Shown here: in pieces, positions 34,328 through 45,966 of the stretch | Numbering within the stretch: position 1 is the stretch's first letter | How the letters are laid out: each line of letters begins with the position of its first letter | Assembly (NCBI GenBank): GCA_037953745.1 | Contig: JBAKBP010007449.1 | Location: 35,828-99,827 of the forward strand | Reading direction: 5' to 3' | DNA: 64,000 nucleotides | Source: Lithodes maja | Lineage: Eukaryota; Arthropoda; Malacostraca; Decapoda; Lithodidae | Notes under the pieces: model-generated | What the model saw: the letters and a program-made list of their open reading frames with translations, nothing else | Databases searched by the model: none | What the model was told of the DNA's origin: nothing | Position numbers and translations under genes: made by a program

Positions 34328-37300
34328 ATGTCTTATACTGGGTCAGAGGAGAATGGAGACACAGTACGTAATGTCGAAACTGAGGAACAGCAGCATGATG
34401 AAAGGGTTAATCGGGTGAACTGTGAAGAGGATGCTAGGATATTTTTGCAATGGCCTGTTACTGCCGAGCGGTTGGAGGGTATGGATCGGTACGGTCTTCA
34501 ATGCCTGGCCACAGCTATCGGTCATGCGGTTACTAGCAGCATGACCAAGGATAACTTGATAACGTGTGTACTGGGCAGGGTGACTGGTGAGCGAGATGGG
34601 TTGAGTGCTCAGAGCCCTTCGGCCATGCTTCCCCTACACTCGACTCCCAGCCATCCCCGTAGTTTGCCGACCCCGGGTACGCTTCCGCAGTTGGGTGGTG
34701 ACTGGCAGGGTGGGTTGCCCCTGGGGGGACCACCGGTAATTTCAAACATTGTAGCACCTTCACCTCCTCAAGGGTTAACTCCAGAATTATTGCTTCAGCT
34801 CGAATTAGCTAAGATCGAAGAGAGAAAGGCTATCAGGGCGGGTGAGCAGCAATTAGAATTAGCCAAGATAGAAGAGAGAAAAACTATCAGTCAGCAGCAC
34901 ATAGAGCTAGCAAAAATCCAAGCTGATTTAGAGTCGACTAGGTACTGTGCCGACATGGACGTAGAGAAGTCGCGAGTAGAGACAACGGGACAGCGACTTG
35001 GGGCTGGTAACCGTGTTCATGAGCAGTCTCTCTCGCACTTATTGAAACTGGTTCCAGTGTTTGATGAGAGTGGTGTTACAGAATTTTTCGCACGCTTTGA
35101 GAAGAAGTGCCAGGAACACCAGTGGCCAGAGAATAAATGGGCAGCACTTGTATCCTCTAGATTAATTGGCAGGGGTCTTAAAGCCTACAATGCGTTGCCT
35201 ATAGAGTCTTGTATTATCTATGAGGAACTCAAGGAGGCTGTCCTGAGAGCATACGAACTACAACCAGAGACGTACAGGTTGAAGTTCCGGGGTGTTACCA
35301 AGGGTCGGGAGAGCACCTTTTTGGAGCATGCCCGGGAGCTGTCCGATGCTTTTGGGAATTGGCTAAGGTCGGAGAAATCTACTACGTTTGACGACATTAA
35401 ACAGTTGGTGCTTTTAGAGCAGTTTTTCAAATGCACGGGCGGCGACCTGACGTTAAACCTTAAAGAAAAGCAACCAAAAACTCTACAGGAGGCAGCTGAG
35501 ATGGCTGACCTCCGGCTATCACTAATTCGTGGGTGCGGGTCTGCCCAGCGTAGTGAGGCAGGTAACAAGGGGCATGACGCCCCACCCCTCCGAGTTAGTG
35601 ATATACCTTATGCAAACAAGTACAAGAGCCATGATACCAAGACTGACCACAAGACTAGCACTGTCCCATTTAAGAAGGGGCCGGGCCCTTCCCAGTACCA
35701 AGGGAAGCCCAAAAGGGAGTTGGAGTGTTATCATTGTCATAAAAAGGGGCACTTTGCAAGAGTCTGTCCTAGCAAACCACCTACAGCAGCTGTGTCTTTG
35801 GCCTGCAACATTGGTGTGTCTCCGAAGTCATCTGAGTTTGCCCGGGGCAGTTCGTCAGAGGCTGAGGCACAGCCAATGCAGAAGCACCTGGGAGGCTCGA
35901 ACCCTGCTCAGGATGTTTTTTGCGACCATAGAGGGCGGGGTTGCGTGATGTGGGCGGGGCGCAAGCATGGAGTAGAGGTCCTGCGTGATACAGGTGCTTC
36001 CCAGACTCTGATGAAAAACTTGACTGGCTACCCTATAAACGCGGCTCGGGTGGTGGTGGTGCAGGGTATTAATGCAACTCGGTCATACCCGCTGGTGCGG
36101 TTGGAGTTGGAGGTGGATGGTGTGGCACGTGAATTGGATGTCGGGATTGTGGAGAAACTGCCAGTGGAGGGCGTCGACCTTCTTCTCGGCAACGACTTTG
36201 CAATGCCCGCTTCTGAGGTTCTACCCTTAGTCGTTGCCGAGAGGCCGGCCGACGTGAGTAGGGAAGAGCAAGAGTGGGTCGAGCGGTGCCAGACACAACC
36301 CTTGGCGTGTGTTGTCACCCGAGCTCGGGCAGCTAAAGTGTCACAGCCTAGTCCTCCGTCTTCAGACCAGCGGAGGAACGATCAACAGGAGGAGGCTAAA
36401 GCTGGAGTTGGTTTTAAGAGTTTTGACTCGGCGGCTCTCCTGGGTGATTCAGTATTAGCACCATTACTTAATTCTGGAGTAGCCCCTGGGCCTGTCATCG
36501 AGAGTGACGAGGCTGGGCATGACGAGTCTCCACGACAGCAACGTTATGTACATCGAGAGAGACAGAGGGAGCAGCCCAGTATCGGGGAAGGTCATGCATT
36601 GCTCCGGGAGCAGTTAGATCGCTTGGCACCCTCAGATATACGTCGGTTGCAACTAGAGGACCCTGAGCTCCAAACGTGTGCTAATGGAGCTGTAGAGCTC
36701 GACGAGGACGGCGATGCACAGCCAGGAGATTTTTTTTATTTAGAAGGCATCCTCTATAGGCGTTTTCAAGACCCTAAACGTAGTTGGCAAGAGGGGTCCG
36801 GAGTAGTGGACCAGTTGGTGGTGCCACGGGAGTGCAGAGATAGCCTACTGAGGTTGGCGCATGACATACCACTGGCAGGACATCTAGGGGTGAGAAAAAC
36901 GGTGGCGGCTTTAGAAAAATTGTTTTGGTGGCCGGGGTTGAAGGGGCAGGTGGTAACCTGGATAGCAAGGTGTCATACGTGCCAGAGGGTTGGAAAACCT
37001 AACCAAACAATTCCGAGAGCCCCGTTGCACCCCATTCCTGTCAGTGGACCGCCCTTCAGTAAGGTCATCATTGATATGGTCGGACCCCTAACCCCTACTA
37101 GTGCCGGTAATAAATTTCTATTAACTCTCATGGATGTGGCCACTCGTTATCCTGATGCATATCCAATAAGAAATGGCACAGCGAAAACTGTTGTCCGGAA
37201 CCTGCTCTTGTATTGCTCGCGGTATGGTTACCCGCAAGAGGTTTTTGTTCGCGGCAAGAGAAGTACCTGGAGAGAGTCTCGGTTTGAGCGGGCTAAAGAG

Positions 37301-38245
37301 GTGTGCGGGTTTGTGGTGGATGGCAGTACTTACCGTTGCAACGTGATGCCATATGGTCTGAAAAATGCACCGGCCACTTTCCAGAGCTTAATGAACGACA
37401 TCGTAGCAGACATCCCAAACTGTACTGTCTACCTTGATGACGTGATCATTTATGACAACGATTTCCAAAGTCACTGTGAGCACATAGAAGCCTTATTTAG
37501 TCAACTTAGTAAAGCAGGCTTGGTGGTTAATCTGGGCAAGTGTGACTTTGTGCAAGCCACGGTGCAGTATCTGGGGTTTGTGGTTGGGTTAGGGCAGGTG
37601 AGCCCGCCCCAACAGAAGATACAGGCTATCGACTTGTTCCCCAGGCCGACCACCAAGCGGCAGATCATGAGATTTTTGGGCATGATTGGGTATTACCGCC
37701 GCTTTATAAGAGGCTATTCTACTGTGTTAGCTCCTTTGACAGATCTACTAGCTAAAGATAAAAAGTTCCATTGGGCACCTGAGTGTGAGCAGGCGTTTCG
37801 AGTAGTTAAACACCTTTTATGCACTCACCCTATCCTCAGGGCCCCGGACTTTGAACGACCATTTCAGTTGGCGACTGATGCCAGCGGAGTAGGGGCTGGT
37901 GCCGTACTTTTGCAGACAGACGAGGAAGGTCTTGAGCATCCAGTCAGTTTCTTTTCAAAGAAATTTAATTCAGCACAGAAAAACTATTCGGTTGTTGAAA
38001 AGGAACTGCTGGCCATCGTGTTAGCGCCCAGACACTTTGAGGTCTATGTTCCTGCCTATGGGCCAGTCGTGGTAGTGTATACCGACCACCACCCGCTTGA
38101 ATTCCTCAATCAATTCCACAACCGGAATATGAGGCTGACCAGATGGTCGCTCATGTTGCAAGAGTACAACTTAGACATTCGCCATATTGCCGGTTGTGAG
38201 AATGTGATTGCGGACTGTTTGTCGCGGGTGGAGGATCCGGGGTAG
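34328..38245 (+). pseudogene. Gag-Pol polyprotein with deleted integrase/RT centre
   Basis: One open frame from the ATG at 34,328 (an in-frame GTG lies 9 bp upstream) to a TAG-terminated RVEDPG end. Gag is complete: repeated LELAKIEERK helical units, the capsid-like VPVFDESGVTEFF, and a CCHC knuckle (CYHCHKKGHFARVC) in frame with the protease DTGAS. Integrase runs normally to YGYPQEV, then about 200 bp is missing, a roughly 43-bp piece of integrase is read in the wrong frame (RGKRSTWRESRF), and a second gap of about 1.0 kb brings the frame back at ERAKEVCGF in RT. Lost: the last two integrase catalytic residues and the RT fingers. Kept: YLDD and RNase H. The open frame hides the defect; it cannot encode working integrase or RT. 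Confidence 0.9.
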
Positions 38246-38742
38246 GCTACCACAGTCTGTTGGTATAGCCTCCTGTCTTGGCTTGCGGTGTATTTTTGCG
38301 CTGGTGCTTGTTGGCTCGCGTGTGTAGCATCAGCGTAGGGTCGCAGGGCAGGAGTTGTTGGCTTTGATTAGAAGAAAGTTAGGCTACATCTATAGTAGCC
38401 GCCAAAAACAACATTAAAATAAAATATGAAAAATTAAATAAAAACTCTTTCTTTTTGATAATTAATTTTAAGATAATATTGTAGCTGAGTACTGAGGGCA
38501 GATGATTTTCCCTCAGTAGGCTGTGCTTCTTAAAGCTCGCTCTGGGAGCACAATGTTATGAATTAATGAATTATGTTTGGGAAGGGTGATAAGATTTTTT
38601 TATATATATAAATGTTGTATTTTTTTTTTTTTTTGAGGAGACTGAGCTTGCATTCCATGAGTGGCAGAGTGGTTAGGAGTGGCAGATTCTAGCGACATTC
38701 TGCCTGTTCAGATATGGGCTCATGGTTGAGTGTCCCATATCT

Positions 38743-38751
38743 TGGGGGGGG
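38743..38751 (+). other. Polypurine tract
   Basis: A G run directly before the 3' LTR start TGTGACGCC, after a conserved 500-bp stretch that follows pol in both copies. Confidence 0.75.
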
Positions 38752-40440
38752 TGTGACGCCTCCCGGCGCTAGCAGAATGGTTGCGTGGGGCATTGCAACT
38801 CGCTAGCGCTCGCCAGGATGGGGGGATGGGCTACAGTTGTCCTAGAATTATCTGCTTTATGTTATTAGTGTCGTGTTGCCACAGACAGTCTAGAAATGGT
38901 CTTTGTTTTGGTCGGTGACCGCGCCTTGTATTTTATATTCGCTATAATATAAATGTTGCTTGTGTGAGAGGCGAGCGAGAGAGGGTGACGGGGTACACCT
39001 GGCAGCGGAGTGAGCTATCACGCGGCCCGCTTGGGCGCTGACGGCGTTGGCGGCCGGGTGGTCAACTAGTCCCTGCCCCTCGCGGCCTCGTGTTTTTTAC
39101 CAGCTCAGAGCTGGCCTGACACGCGTATCGTCTACATCCTTTGCAATTCTGTCCCCCATACTCGCCACTTTGCATACTATTTCTCTCTCTCGACTTCTCC
39201 TTTCTCATTCTCTAATCTTTATTAAACTCAACATCCCTTCTGGTTTCAGCATAGACGTTCACCGTCGGCCAGTCGTATTGTACGCGAAGCTCTCAGATAT
39301 TTCCATGTATTAGGCTTTAATGAGGTTTGGAGAGACGGACTTTTCCGTGTGTGTCCTCTCTCGGGAAGGTTGTAGACCGGTATATGTCTCCCTGGCAAGG
39401 TGTTGAGTGATTCTGCTTGGTTATTTAAAGCTAGACTAGGAGTAAGGTTACTGTGTCGTTGTCTCCGATGTGTGCAGTGTTGGCTAAGCCCTGCACGACA
39501 TCGACAGGTACTGTGGGAGCCTAAGTTGTCTTCGGGTGGGTTTACTTTGCGAGCACAGCGCTGTGGTGTGAGAGGGCCATAGCCTATCCCTCACAACATA
39601 GTGCTGCCTCTTTGTGTTGACTTCTGAAGGATCGCCAGGATAGAACTAGGTACTAGAGACCTAGATTTATCAAGAGAGCATCCCCGTCATATAACGTAAT
39701 CTTCATTATACCACCTTCGGACAATGTTAGGCTACGAGCCGCATGCTCGCCCATTGTTGCCCTGCCTTGATACCCCAGCTAGACTTTATTAACTGAGCAG
39801 ACACTGGTTAGAGATAAGCTCCATTATTATATGTATGCAACATTATTATTCACTGCACTTTTGAGCCGAGGTTGTTGTTGAGTTGCACAACCCTAGTAGG
39901 CTGTTGCGTTGTGTCACGAAGCATTTCTTTAGTTGTCGAGCATTACTACCTTTGCGCAGTCTTTATTATTCGCCTGCCTATTATTACTATATGTCCTAGT
40001 ATTTATTGTGACCCGTATTCTGCATTATAATTGTTCAAGATTCTTTACGAACATCTTCCCAGCATCAGACTTATTTCAGAAGTTTCCAGTTGATGTTGCA
40101 GGACTAGCATTGCACTTTCTTTAATACAGGAGTGCCAGTTATTTGAGTATCTACCGTAACGTTAATTAATCACGTTAACTATCTTTTCTTTGTGTAACCT
40201 AATCGAGTAATCTTTTACTGTTTGAGAATAGGCTGTTTCATCGAGCGTAGCCTAGTGTGTGTGCACCAGTTACCGAGTCATAGGATACCTCGTTGTCCAG
40301 GCACGACTCCGGGCGGTAATGGTGTTTTGTTTTCCAGTGTTTAAGGCAGGGGTTGGATCTAGTGTTACCGTTGTTGCATTTTGCCATTATCTAGTCCAAT
40401 GTTGAAGAGCCCTGTGTCTTTGAGAACTTGGATTGTAACA
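38752..40440 (+). repeat. 3' LTR of the plus Gmr1-like copy
   Basis: 1689 bp, ending GGATTGTAACA next to the GCAC duplication. It differs from the 5' LTR at scattered sites such as GCACAACATCG against GCACGACATCG. Confidence 0.94.
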
Positions 40441-40697
40441 GCACACATTGAAAAGTCTCACCAACCAATCTATTATCATATCTCCACCCTTCTTTATACG
40501 CTCCACAGCAATACCATCCAAACCTTCTGCTTTTCCTGCTCTCATTTGTTTCACTGCTTCCTTCACCTCATTTTCCTCAATCCTTTCATTCATACCCTGC
40601 CACCTGGGTAACCTATCTCCATCCACCTCTGCTTCAATCACTGCTTCTCTTCCATCTCTTGTATTTAACAGAGATTCAAAATACTCGGCATATCTTA
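40441..40697 (-). pseudogene. RTE-like ORF2, pre-RT linker fragment
   Basis: The minus-strand frame reads AEYFESLLNTRDGREAVIEA, then EENEVKEAVKQMRAGKAEGLDG and WLVRLFNVC, stopping at the LTR element. It continues directly into the RT frame that resumes at 32,416. The endonuclease is missing because the element is 5'-truncated at about 40,699. Confidence 0.85.
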
Positions 40698-40700
40698 TAT

Positions 40701-41357
40701 ATATATATGTATATATACTGTTTAGTATAGTAATTTAGCAAGAGCTATCCACAGCAGTTCAAACACCTATATCATTATTTTTCCTTTCCCTTGCCCACAA
40801 CGATAACATTTCCCTACAATTTAATTTCAGCTTCAGATAGATCTGGTAATTAAAGGGTTAATGTTATATGTGTAATTCAATTTAATTTATTATAGTCATT
40901 TCACAGCTGAATAAAATATTTTAGTATTTGCCATAATAAAATAAAGTTGGCAGAGTAAACATAATTACACTTCAGTCAATTATATTTAACAATAATTAAC
41001 CAAAATGTCCTAAAGCTACGTAATATCCAATACTATTATAATATTTATTTAAGTACTATACAGTACAGTGTTATATGCATGCCATAATACTATAATATGC
41101 AATCTTAGAGAATATCACACGAGAGTTTTTTTCGTATATTTCCGATGGACAATCCTGGACATCGACATTATTCCTGGGATCTCTTGGCTCGGTATCGGAA
41201 ACTAGACTGAAGGAACATAATTTGGGTGACAGATTTACACACGAATTTAACAAATAAGCATTCAGAAAATAATTAACTAAGAAAGTTGGAGGGAAAATCG
41301 CTCCTGTGATATCCAACACTTTATTGCATATTACTGGTTATTATATATTTTTTCCAG
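40701..41357. other. Low-repeat region, no firm gene
   Basis: An (AT)n patch at about 40,699-40,720 and AT-rich DNA. A stretch near 41,110-41,245 is open on the plus strand (SYISDGQSWTSTLFLGSLGS) just upstream of the first candidate exon, but it lacks a clear 3' splice site, so it is only noted here. Confidence 0.4.
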
Positions 41358-41489
41358 AGATACTCAAGGACTTTAAAGAATATACCGTAATTGTTGAGAA
41401 CACGGGACCAGAGGAAGATTCAGCCTTTAATTGGCACCATGCTGACGTTTGTTGCTTTGACTCTTCTGGACGGGATGTCCCAGTCGCTG
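41358..41489 (+). CDS. Candidate host exon 1 (unknown protein)
   Basis: A strong acceptor (TATATTTTTTCCAG) precedes 41,358 and a canonical donor (GCTG then GTGAGT) follows 41,489. The 132-bp interval is open in one frame and encodes KDFKEYTVIVENTGPEEDS followed by FNWHHADVCCFDSSGRDVPV; it begins with two codon bases and ends with one. Codon third positions and amino-acid mix look coding, and it matches no repeat in the window. The product is not recognised. A chance open stretch between splice-like sites remains possible. Confidence 0.35.
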
Positions 41490-42419
41490 GTGAGTTTAGC
41501 ATAATAATATTGCATTTATTTGTACTTTTTTCATTTTTTGTTTTTAAATGTATCATAGTAAGAGCTTAAGATAAGGATTATTGATTCATCAGCATCAGCC
41601 TGAGATGGTCCGCTGCAAAGCTGCCTCCAAAAAGCGCTTACACTCTAACCAGTCAGATGATAACCTGATCAATCCCACCCCAGCAAACTTACAGATCTCA
41701 GCTTTCCATCTGATTTTCTGCCTACCACTTCCAACAGCTCCATCTCTAGGTTCCCATTCTGCTGCTGTAGTAGTCCATGTGTTATCAGAATACCTTAAAC
41801 TTATGTGTGTTCTCTTATCCAAGAGGCTCTCTTGTTGTGTCTCCTCTTTGGGCACTCCTAAAGTTATGCTCTAGAGTCTAGACACTTTTATATTCCCTGT
41901 TCTGATCCACAATATAGTGCAGGGACGATACATTGGTTGTATAATTTTCTTCTTTAATTAAAGGAATAGCATACTTTTCATAATAGAGCTCTGTTTACCA
42001 AATGCAATCTATTATATGCCTATCCGAAGCTGTATTTGCCTATATAGCCTGGCCTGGGTATATTTATTCTTCAACTGAATTTAACGCATCTTCTATCTAT
42101 ATTTGCTGTGGCTGTATGAAATGTATTAACATAATCATGCTATTCGTATTATGTATTTTCAATCCTACCTTAAGGCTTTCTCTTTAAATTTCTGCTCAAA
42201 CCTTTATTGACAAAGACAATATTACATGTATCCATCATCAGTTTATTTTTCTATTAATATTGTTTTTAGTTGTTACTATGTATTATTGCTATATCATACT
42301 AGTGTTTGTAGCAGTAAAATGTGTATTTTATAATTTTTACTAGTATTTTTTTTTCTTGTATACTCATCTTAACTATTGGTATTCATATTGCTCTATTTGT
42401 GATATTGTCATACTTTTAG
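41490..42419. other. Possible intron, nothing recognised
   Basis: AT-rich sequence between candidate exons with no repeats shared with the rest of the window. Small ORFs show no motif. Confidence 0.35.
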
Positions 42420-42563
42420 GAGGTAGAAGTGCATGATATAGACGAACCGATGGCTGACGATGGGTTTATTAAGAAGAATGATCCAAGGGAGACTGAAGAG
42501 AGAGCCTTTCCAGATATAACACTAGTAACTCTTCCTCCTTCTGAGTGTCCTACCGAGGGATAA
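42420..42563 (+). CDS. Candidate host exon 2 (acidic, possibly terminal)
   Basis: After the acceptor TGTCATACTTTTAG, 47 codons are open to a TAA at 42,561-42,563: EVEVHDIDEPMADDGF then RETEERAFPDITLVTLPPSE. It is acidic and proline-rich like a protein tail. No donor is seen before the stop, so it would be a last exon. The phase fits exon 1 only if the acceptor is the internal AG seven bases later. Function unknown. Confidence 0.3.
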   Translation, partial: EVEVHDIDEPMADDGFIKKNDPRETEERAFPDITLVTLPPSECPTEG

Positions 42564-43557
42564 GTGGCAATGTGTGGGTCTCTCTCTCTCTCTCTCAATG
42601 ACTATGAACCTGGAGTTGGCAGATATTTGCAATTTCTTATGTTGGGTAATAGACTGTGATAAAATGTTCACAGAGATTGTAAATACCTTGAAGGAAATAG
42701 TACTAAATCAAGGATATATGGTTGTTCCTTATAATTATTATACGAAGCAGAGATGTAGTAATTTTTTTCTACAAAGAAGTGTAAGATGATCTGATGCAAT
42801 ATAGAGAAATTTTCTGCCTGTTATGTCGAACAGAGTATTTAAAATTGACATAAATAATTAAAAAAAAAAAATTAATTCTATCCCAAGTCAATCACACTAT
42901 TTTGCCCTTACAAGCAAAATCACAAACATCGGCAACTTTTGATCAGCTTTTTATGCTGCCAACCATTTAAAGCTATCAAAGTATCTGCAACTAGACTTAA
43001 CCGTTTTTGGTCCGGAGGGGGTCTTTTTGGACATCCCCTGTTTCGCTCCATTAGTTGGGAAATTTCAAGACGTTTCACGGCATTAGTTTGGCGATAAGAA
43101 ATGGTTTCAAACCAATAAGGTGTCGATATATTTCTGGACGAATGATAGCGATCCTGGAAGGGGTTGCGGTAGACAATATTTAGTTTGAAAGAAGTCTGGG
43201 AAGGAGTTTTCATTAGCCGAGAGTACAGTATGAAATACATCGGTAGAAAATGGGTGAATCTTCAATAATAATTAATCAAAATGTCATAATAGCCCACAAT
43301 ACGTCGAATGAGAGGCTATAATTTCAGAATATTCCTAGTTTAAGATGCTGACAAAGTGGCTGGCGGAAAAATGTGTTTGAATCACCAATAATCATAATAT
43401 TATTGATGTACAAATAATTGTAGAACGTATTGTGGATCTCTCCTTTAAGCATCTTGCTGATACTCTACGCGCCAAAACCCAAACCCTACTTAGGTTAGGG
43501 AAAACATGTTTATGCACCAATGTACTTGTTTGTACCTACATACTCGCATGCTCTCAG
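42564..43557. other. Region without recognised genes
   Basis: A short (CT)n tract at about 42,579-42,597 and AT-rich sequence. ORFs on both strands lack motifs. Confidence 0.4.
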
Positions 43558-43692
43558 ATCAGATTGCGAACGTTTTACTGATGGAAACTGTGAATACTCC
43601 AGCTACGGGATATTGCCAAAATGCCGAAAGATCAGCTTTAAACTCTGCCCTGGCAAAGACTGCTTGTCTTGCTTTGTCTATTATTACGCCGA
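43558..43692 (+). CDS. Candidate host exon 3 (cysteine-rich)
   Basis: The interval lies between an acceptor (CATGCTCTCAG) and a consensus donor (GCCGA then GTAAGT). With one leading base it encodes SDCERFTDGNCEYSSYGILP then KCRKISFKLCPGKDCLSCF and YYYA, with six cysteines spaced as in small extracellular domains. It ends with two codon bases, which fits candidate exon 4 starting with one. Another frame is also open but has a less protein-like composition. No family recognised. Confidence 0.35.
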
Positions 43693-44059
43693 GTAAGTAT
43701 TGTAGTAACCGTAACTATTATGCAACCTTAATATCCATTTAAACGCTAATGTTCGTAATTACTGTACAACCTTGGGATCTTATGCCAGTAATGAAAACAA
43801 CATGTTTTAGGTCTCACAAAAGAAATTGATTATATCATTATTTCCTTTAAGCAGACGTTGATTTTGGTTACTTTATTGAGGTGACTGCCAGATGATTTTA
43901 CTCCTCCCATGAAAGACTTCTAATAATTAAAAAGCTAAGGAGAATCTCTAACTCTAACAGATCCTCCACGCACTGGACCTATACGGGGACCCAATGAAGG
44001 ATATGAGTGTATACTGAGCATATATATATATATATATATATACTAGAACTTTACTCTGC
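43693..44059. other. Gap with a short (AT)n tract
   Basis: No coding signal; (AT)n at about 44,021-44,041. Confidence 0.5.
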
Positions 44060-44258
44060 TTATCCCCTTATTTACCGGCGACGTCTTATACTTATATGCT
44101 AGCTATGTGTACACGATTCTGTGCAGTTTAAGGAGGATCTGTGGTAGTAGATATGGTTAAGTGCGAAACCTGATTATTCCTGGAGGCCCCATTTTAAACT
44201 GAATATAATCGTCTAATAGTAGCTAGAGTAAGGTTAGAAGGATGGCCCCGTAACTGAA
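44060..44258. mobile_element. Decayed MITE (CCCCTTNTGTACCGG family)
   Basis: The left end TTATCCCCTTATTTACCGGC followed by GACGTCT matches the family ends at 7.3 and 61.7 kb. Near the right end, ATAATCGTCTAATAGTAGCTA resembles the interior of the other copies, and CCCCGTAACTGAAAGG is a poor right end. The CR1-like element begins immediately after, probably having inserted at the edge of this MITE. Confidence 0.5.
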
Positions 44259-44259
44259 A

Positions 44260-45715
44260 GGACCTGATACAATCTCGCCTAGAGTTCTGAAGGAAGCTAA
44301 GGATGAGCTCTCCAAACCACTGACATTACTATTCAATAAATCCTTGCAGTCTGGAACTATGCCTGATCAGTGGAAGCTAGCCAACGTAACACCGATATTC
44401 AAAAAAGGCAGCAAATCCCTACCCAGTAACTATCGTCCAATTAGCTTAACCTCAGTTGTATGTAAAATGCTAGAAACGGTCATACGAGACAGACTCGTAA
44501 ATCACTTAGAGGAAAATAACATACTTAAAGATACTCAACACGGCTTTCGTAAAAAACGTTCCTGTTTAACAAACCTCTTAGACTTCTTCCACGATATCCT
44601 CAACCTCTACGATGAGAGTAAAGCTGTAGATATTATATATATACCTTGATTTTCAAAAGGCCTTTGACAAAGTTCCCCACAAACGTTTACTGCTAAAACT
44701 AAAAGCGCATGGAATACAAGACGGTGTGTTGAAATGGATAGAAAATTGGCTCAGCGACAGAAAGCAAAGAGTAGTCATAAACGGTAAGGCATCTAAATGG
44801 ACCAATGTAAGTAGCGGGGTACCCCAGGGATCGGTACTAGGACCAATTCTCTTTCTAATTTACATCAACGACATAGATGAGGGCCTCACCTGTACAATCT
44901 CAAAATTTGCTGACGATACAAAAATTGCAAATAGCGTACTCTCAAAAGAACAAGTTGACGATATGCAACACAATCTAGATAAATTGTCATGTTGGGCCCA
45001 TATTTGGCAAATGAGTTTCAATGCGGATAAATGTAAAGGACTACATATCGGATACCTAAATGAGAAAGCAAACTATTCGATGAATGGCACTCAGCTTAAG
45101 AATGTAAACAGAGAAACCGATCTGGGAGTAACAATATCGAGTAACCTAAAACCGAGTCAACAATGTTCAGAAGTTGTTAAGAAGGCAAACAAAATAATTG
45201 GCTTTATAGGCAGGTCATTTGAGCATAAATTCAAAGAAGTTATCCTAACCCTTTACAATTCCTTAGTCCGCCCTCTTCTGGAATACTGCGTTCAATCCTG
45301 GTGCCCTTATTACCAAAAAGATATAAACAAGCTAGAACGAGTTCAACGTAGAGTTACCAAAATGATACCTAGCCTAAAGAACAAACCATACGAAGAGCGT
45401 CTTAAAGAATTAAATCTATTTCCTTTAACCCAGCGCAGATTAAGAGGTGACTTAATTCAAGTGTTCAAAATCATCAAAGGCATCGACAATATGAACTGTA
45501 GTAAGTACTTCACTATCGACCAATCTAATTACACACGGGGAAACGGTTGCAAAATTATTGGTAAATCTTTTAACTCACACGAATCTAAGAATTTCTTCTT
45601 CAATCGAGTTTTCAACTTGTGGAATGGGCTTCCCCGAAACGTTATAGACTGCATCACCGTTGATTCATTTAAACTCCGCCTAGACAAATATCTCGCTTCA
45701 AAACCCGCGACTGAC
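44260..45715 (+). pseudogene. CR1-like reverse transcriptase, frameshifted
   Basis: Frame 1 covers ISPRVLKEAKDELSKPLTLL, KKGSKSLPSNYRPISLTSV and HGFRKKRSC up to about 44,640, where a 4-bp TATA expansion shifts the frame before the FSKAFDKVPH motif. The next frame covers GVPQGSVLGPILFLIYIND, the catalytic FADD, and the C-terminal block to NLWNGLPRN. A one-base insertion near 45,700 (TCAAAACCC against TCAAACCC) then carries the ORF past its normal stop. It retains the FADD catalytic pair; only small indels separate it from an open frame. Confidence 0.86.
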
Positions 45716-45958
45716 TGCGTTTGTAAATTAATAACTTTATTTTATCCCCCCCCTCAGTTACTAACCCATCTGTCCCCTACTAACTTCCTAATCCTGCCAC
45801 GGACATTAGTTCCAGGGCAGTAATTCCCTTTCCAATGTTCCCTTACCCACTCTAAACCACTGTTTGGACACTTGATCCTCAGTGTTTTGGAGGACAAGCA
45901 ACCTAGAAGGGTCACTAGATCTGTTGTTGCTTGATTTCCTTTGTACTCCTTTGTTATG
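44260..45958 (+). mobile_element. CR1-like non-LTR retrotransposon, 5'-truncated
   Basis: Homology to the 10.8-13.2 kb copy begins abruptly at GGACCTGATA (44,260) and runs to the shared 3' end CCTTTGTACTCCTTTGT at about 45,958. The endonuclease and the first part of the linker are absent. Confidence 0.87.
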
Positions 45959-45966
45959 TTACATCA

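Larger units (their letters stand above)
32417..40440 (+). mobile_element. Gmr1-like Ty3/Gypsy LTR retrotransposon, plus copy
   Basis: 8024 bp, flanked by a perfect GCAC duplication (32,413-32,416 and 40,441-40,444) inside the RTE-like RT gene. LTRs of 1690 and 1689 bp differ at few positions, so it is a young insertion. Gag and pol form one continuous frame, but about 1.2 kb of integrase and RT is missing. It is the same family as 21,359-30,593 in the opposite orientation, separated from it by only 1.8 kb. Confidence 0.94.
30657..40700 (-). mobile_element. RTE-like non-LTR retrotransposon split by an LTR element
   Basis: The minus-strand element is in two pieces: 30,657-32,416 (3' part) and 40,441-40,700 (5' part). 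Removing 32,417-40,440 together with one GCAC copy rejoins the RT frame without loss of a codon, which proves the later insertion. The 5' end is truncated inside the pre-RT linker (RDGREAVIEAEVDGD) next to another (AT)n tract at about 40,699. The 3' end is a (GATA)n tail, as in the copy at 15.1 kb. Confidence 0.88.
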
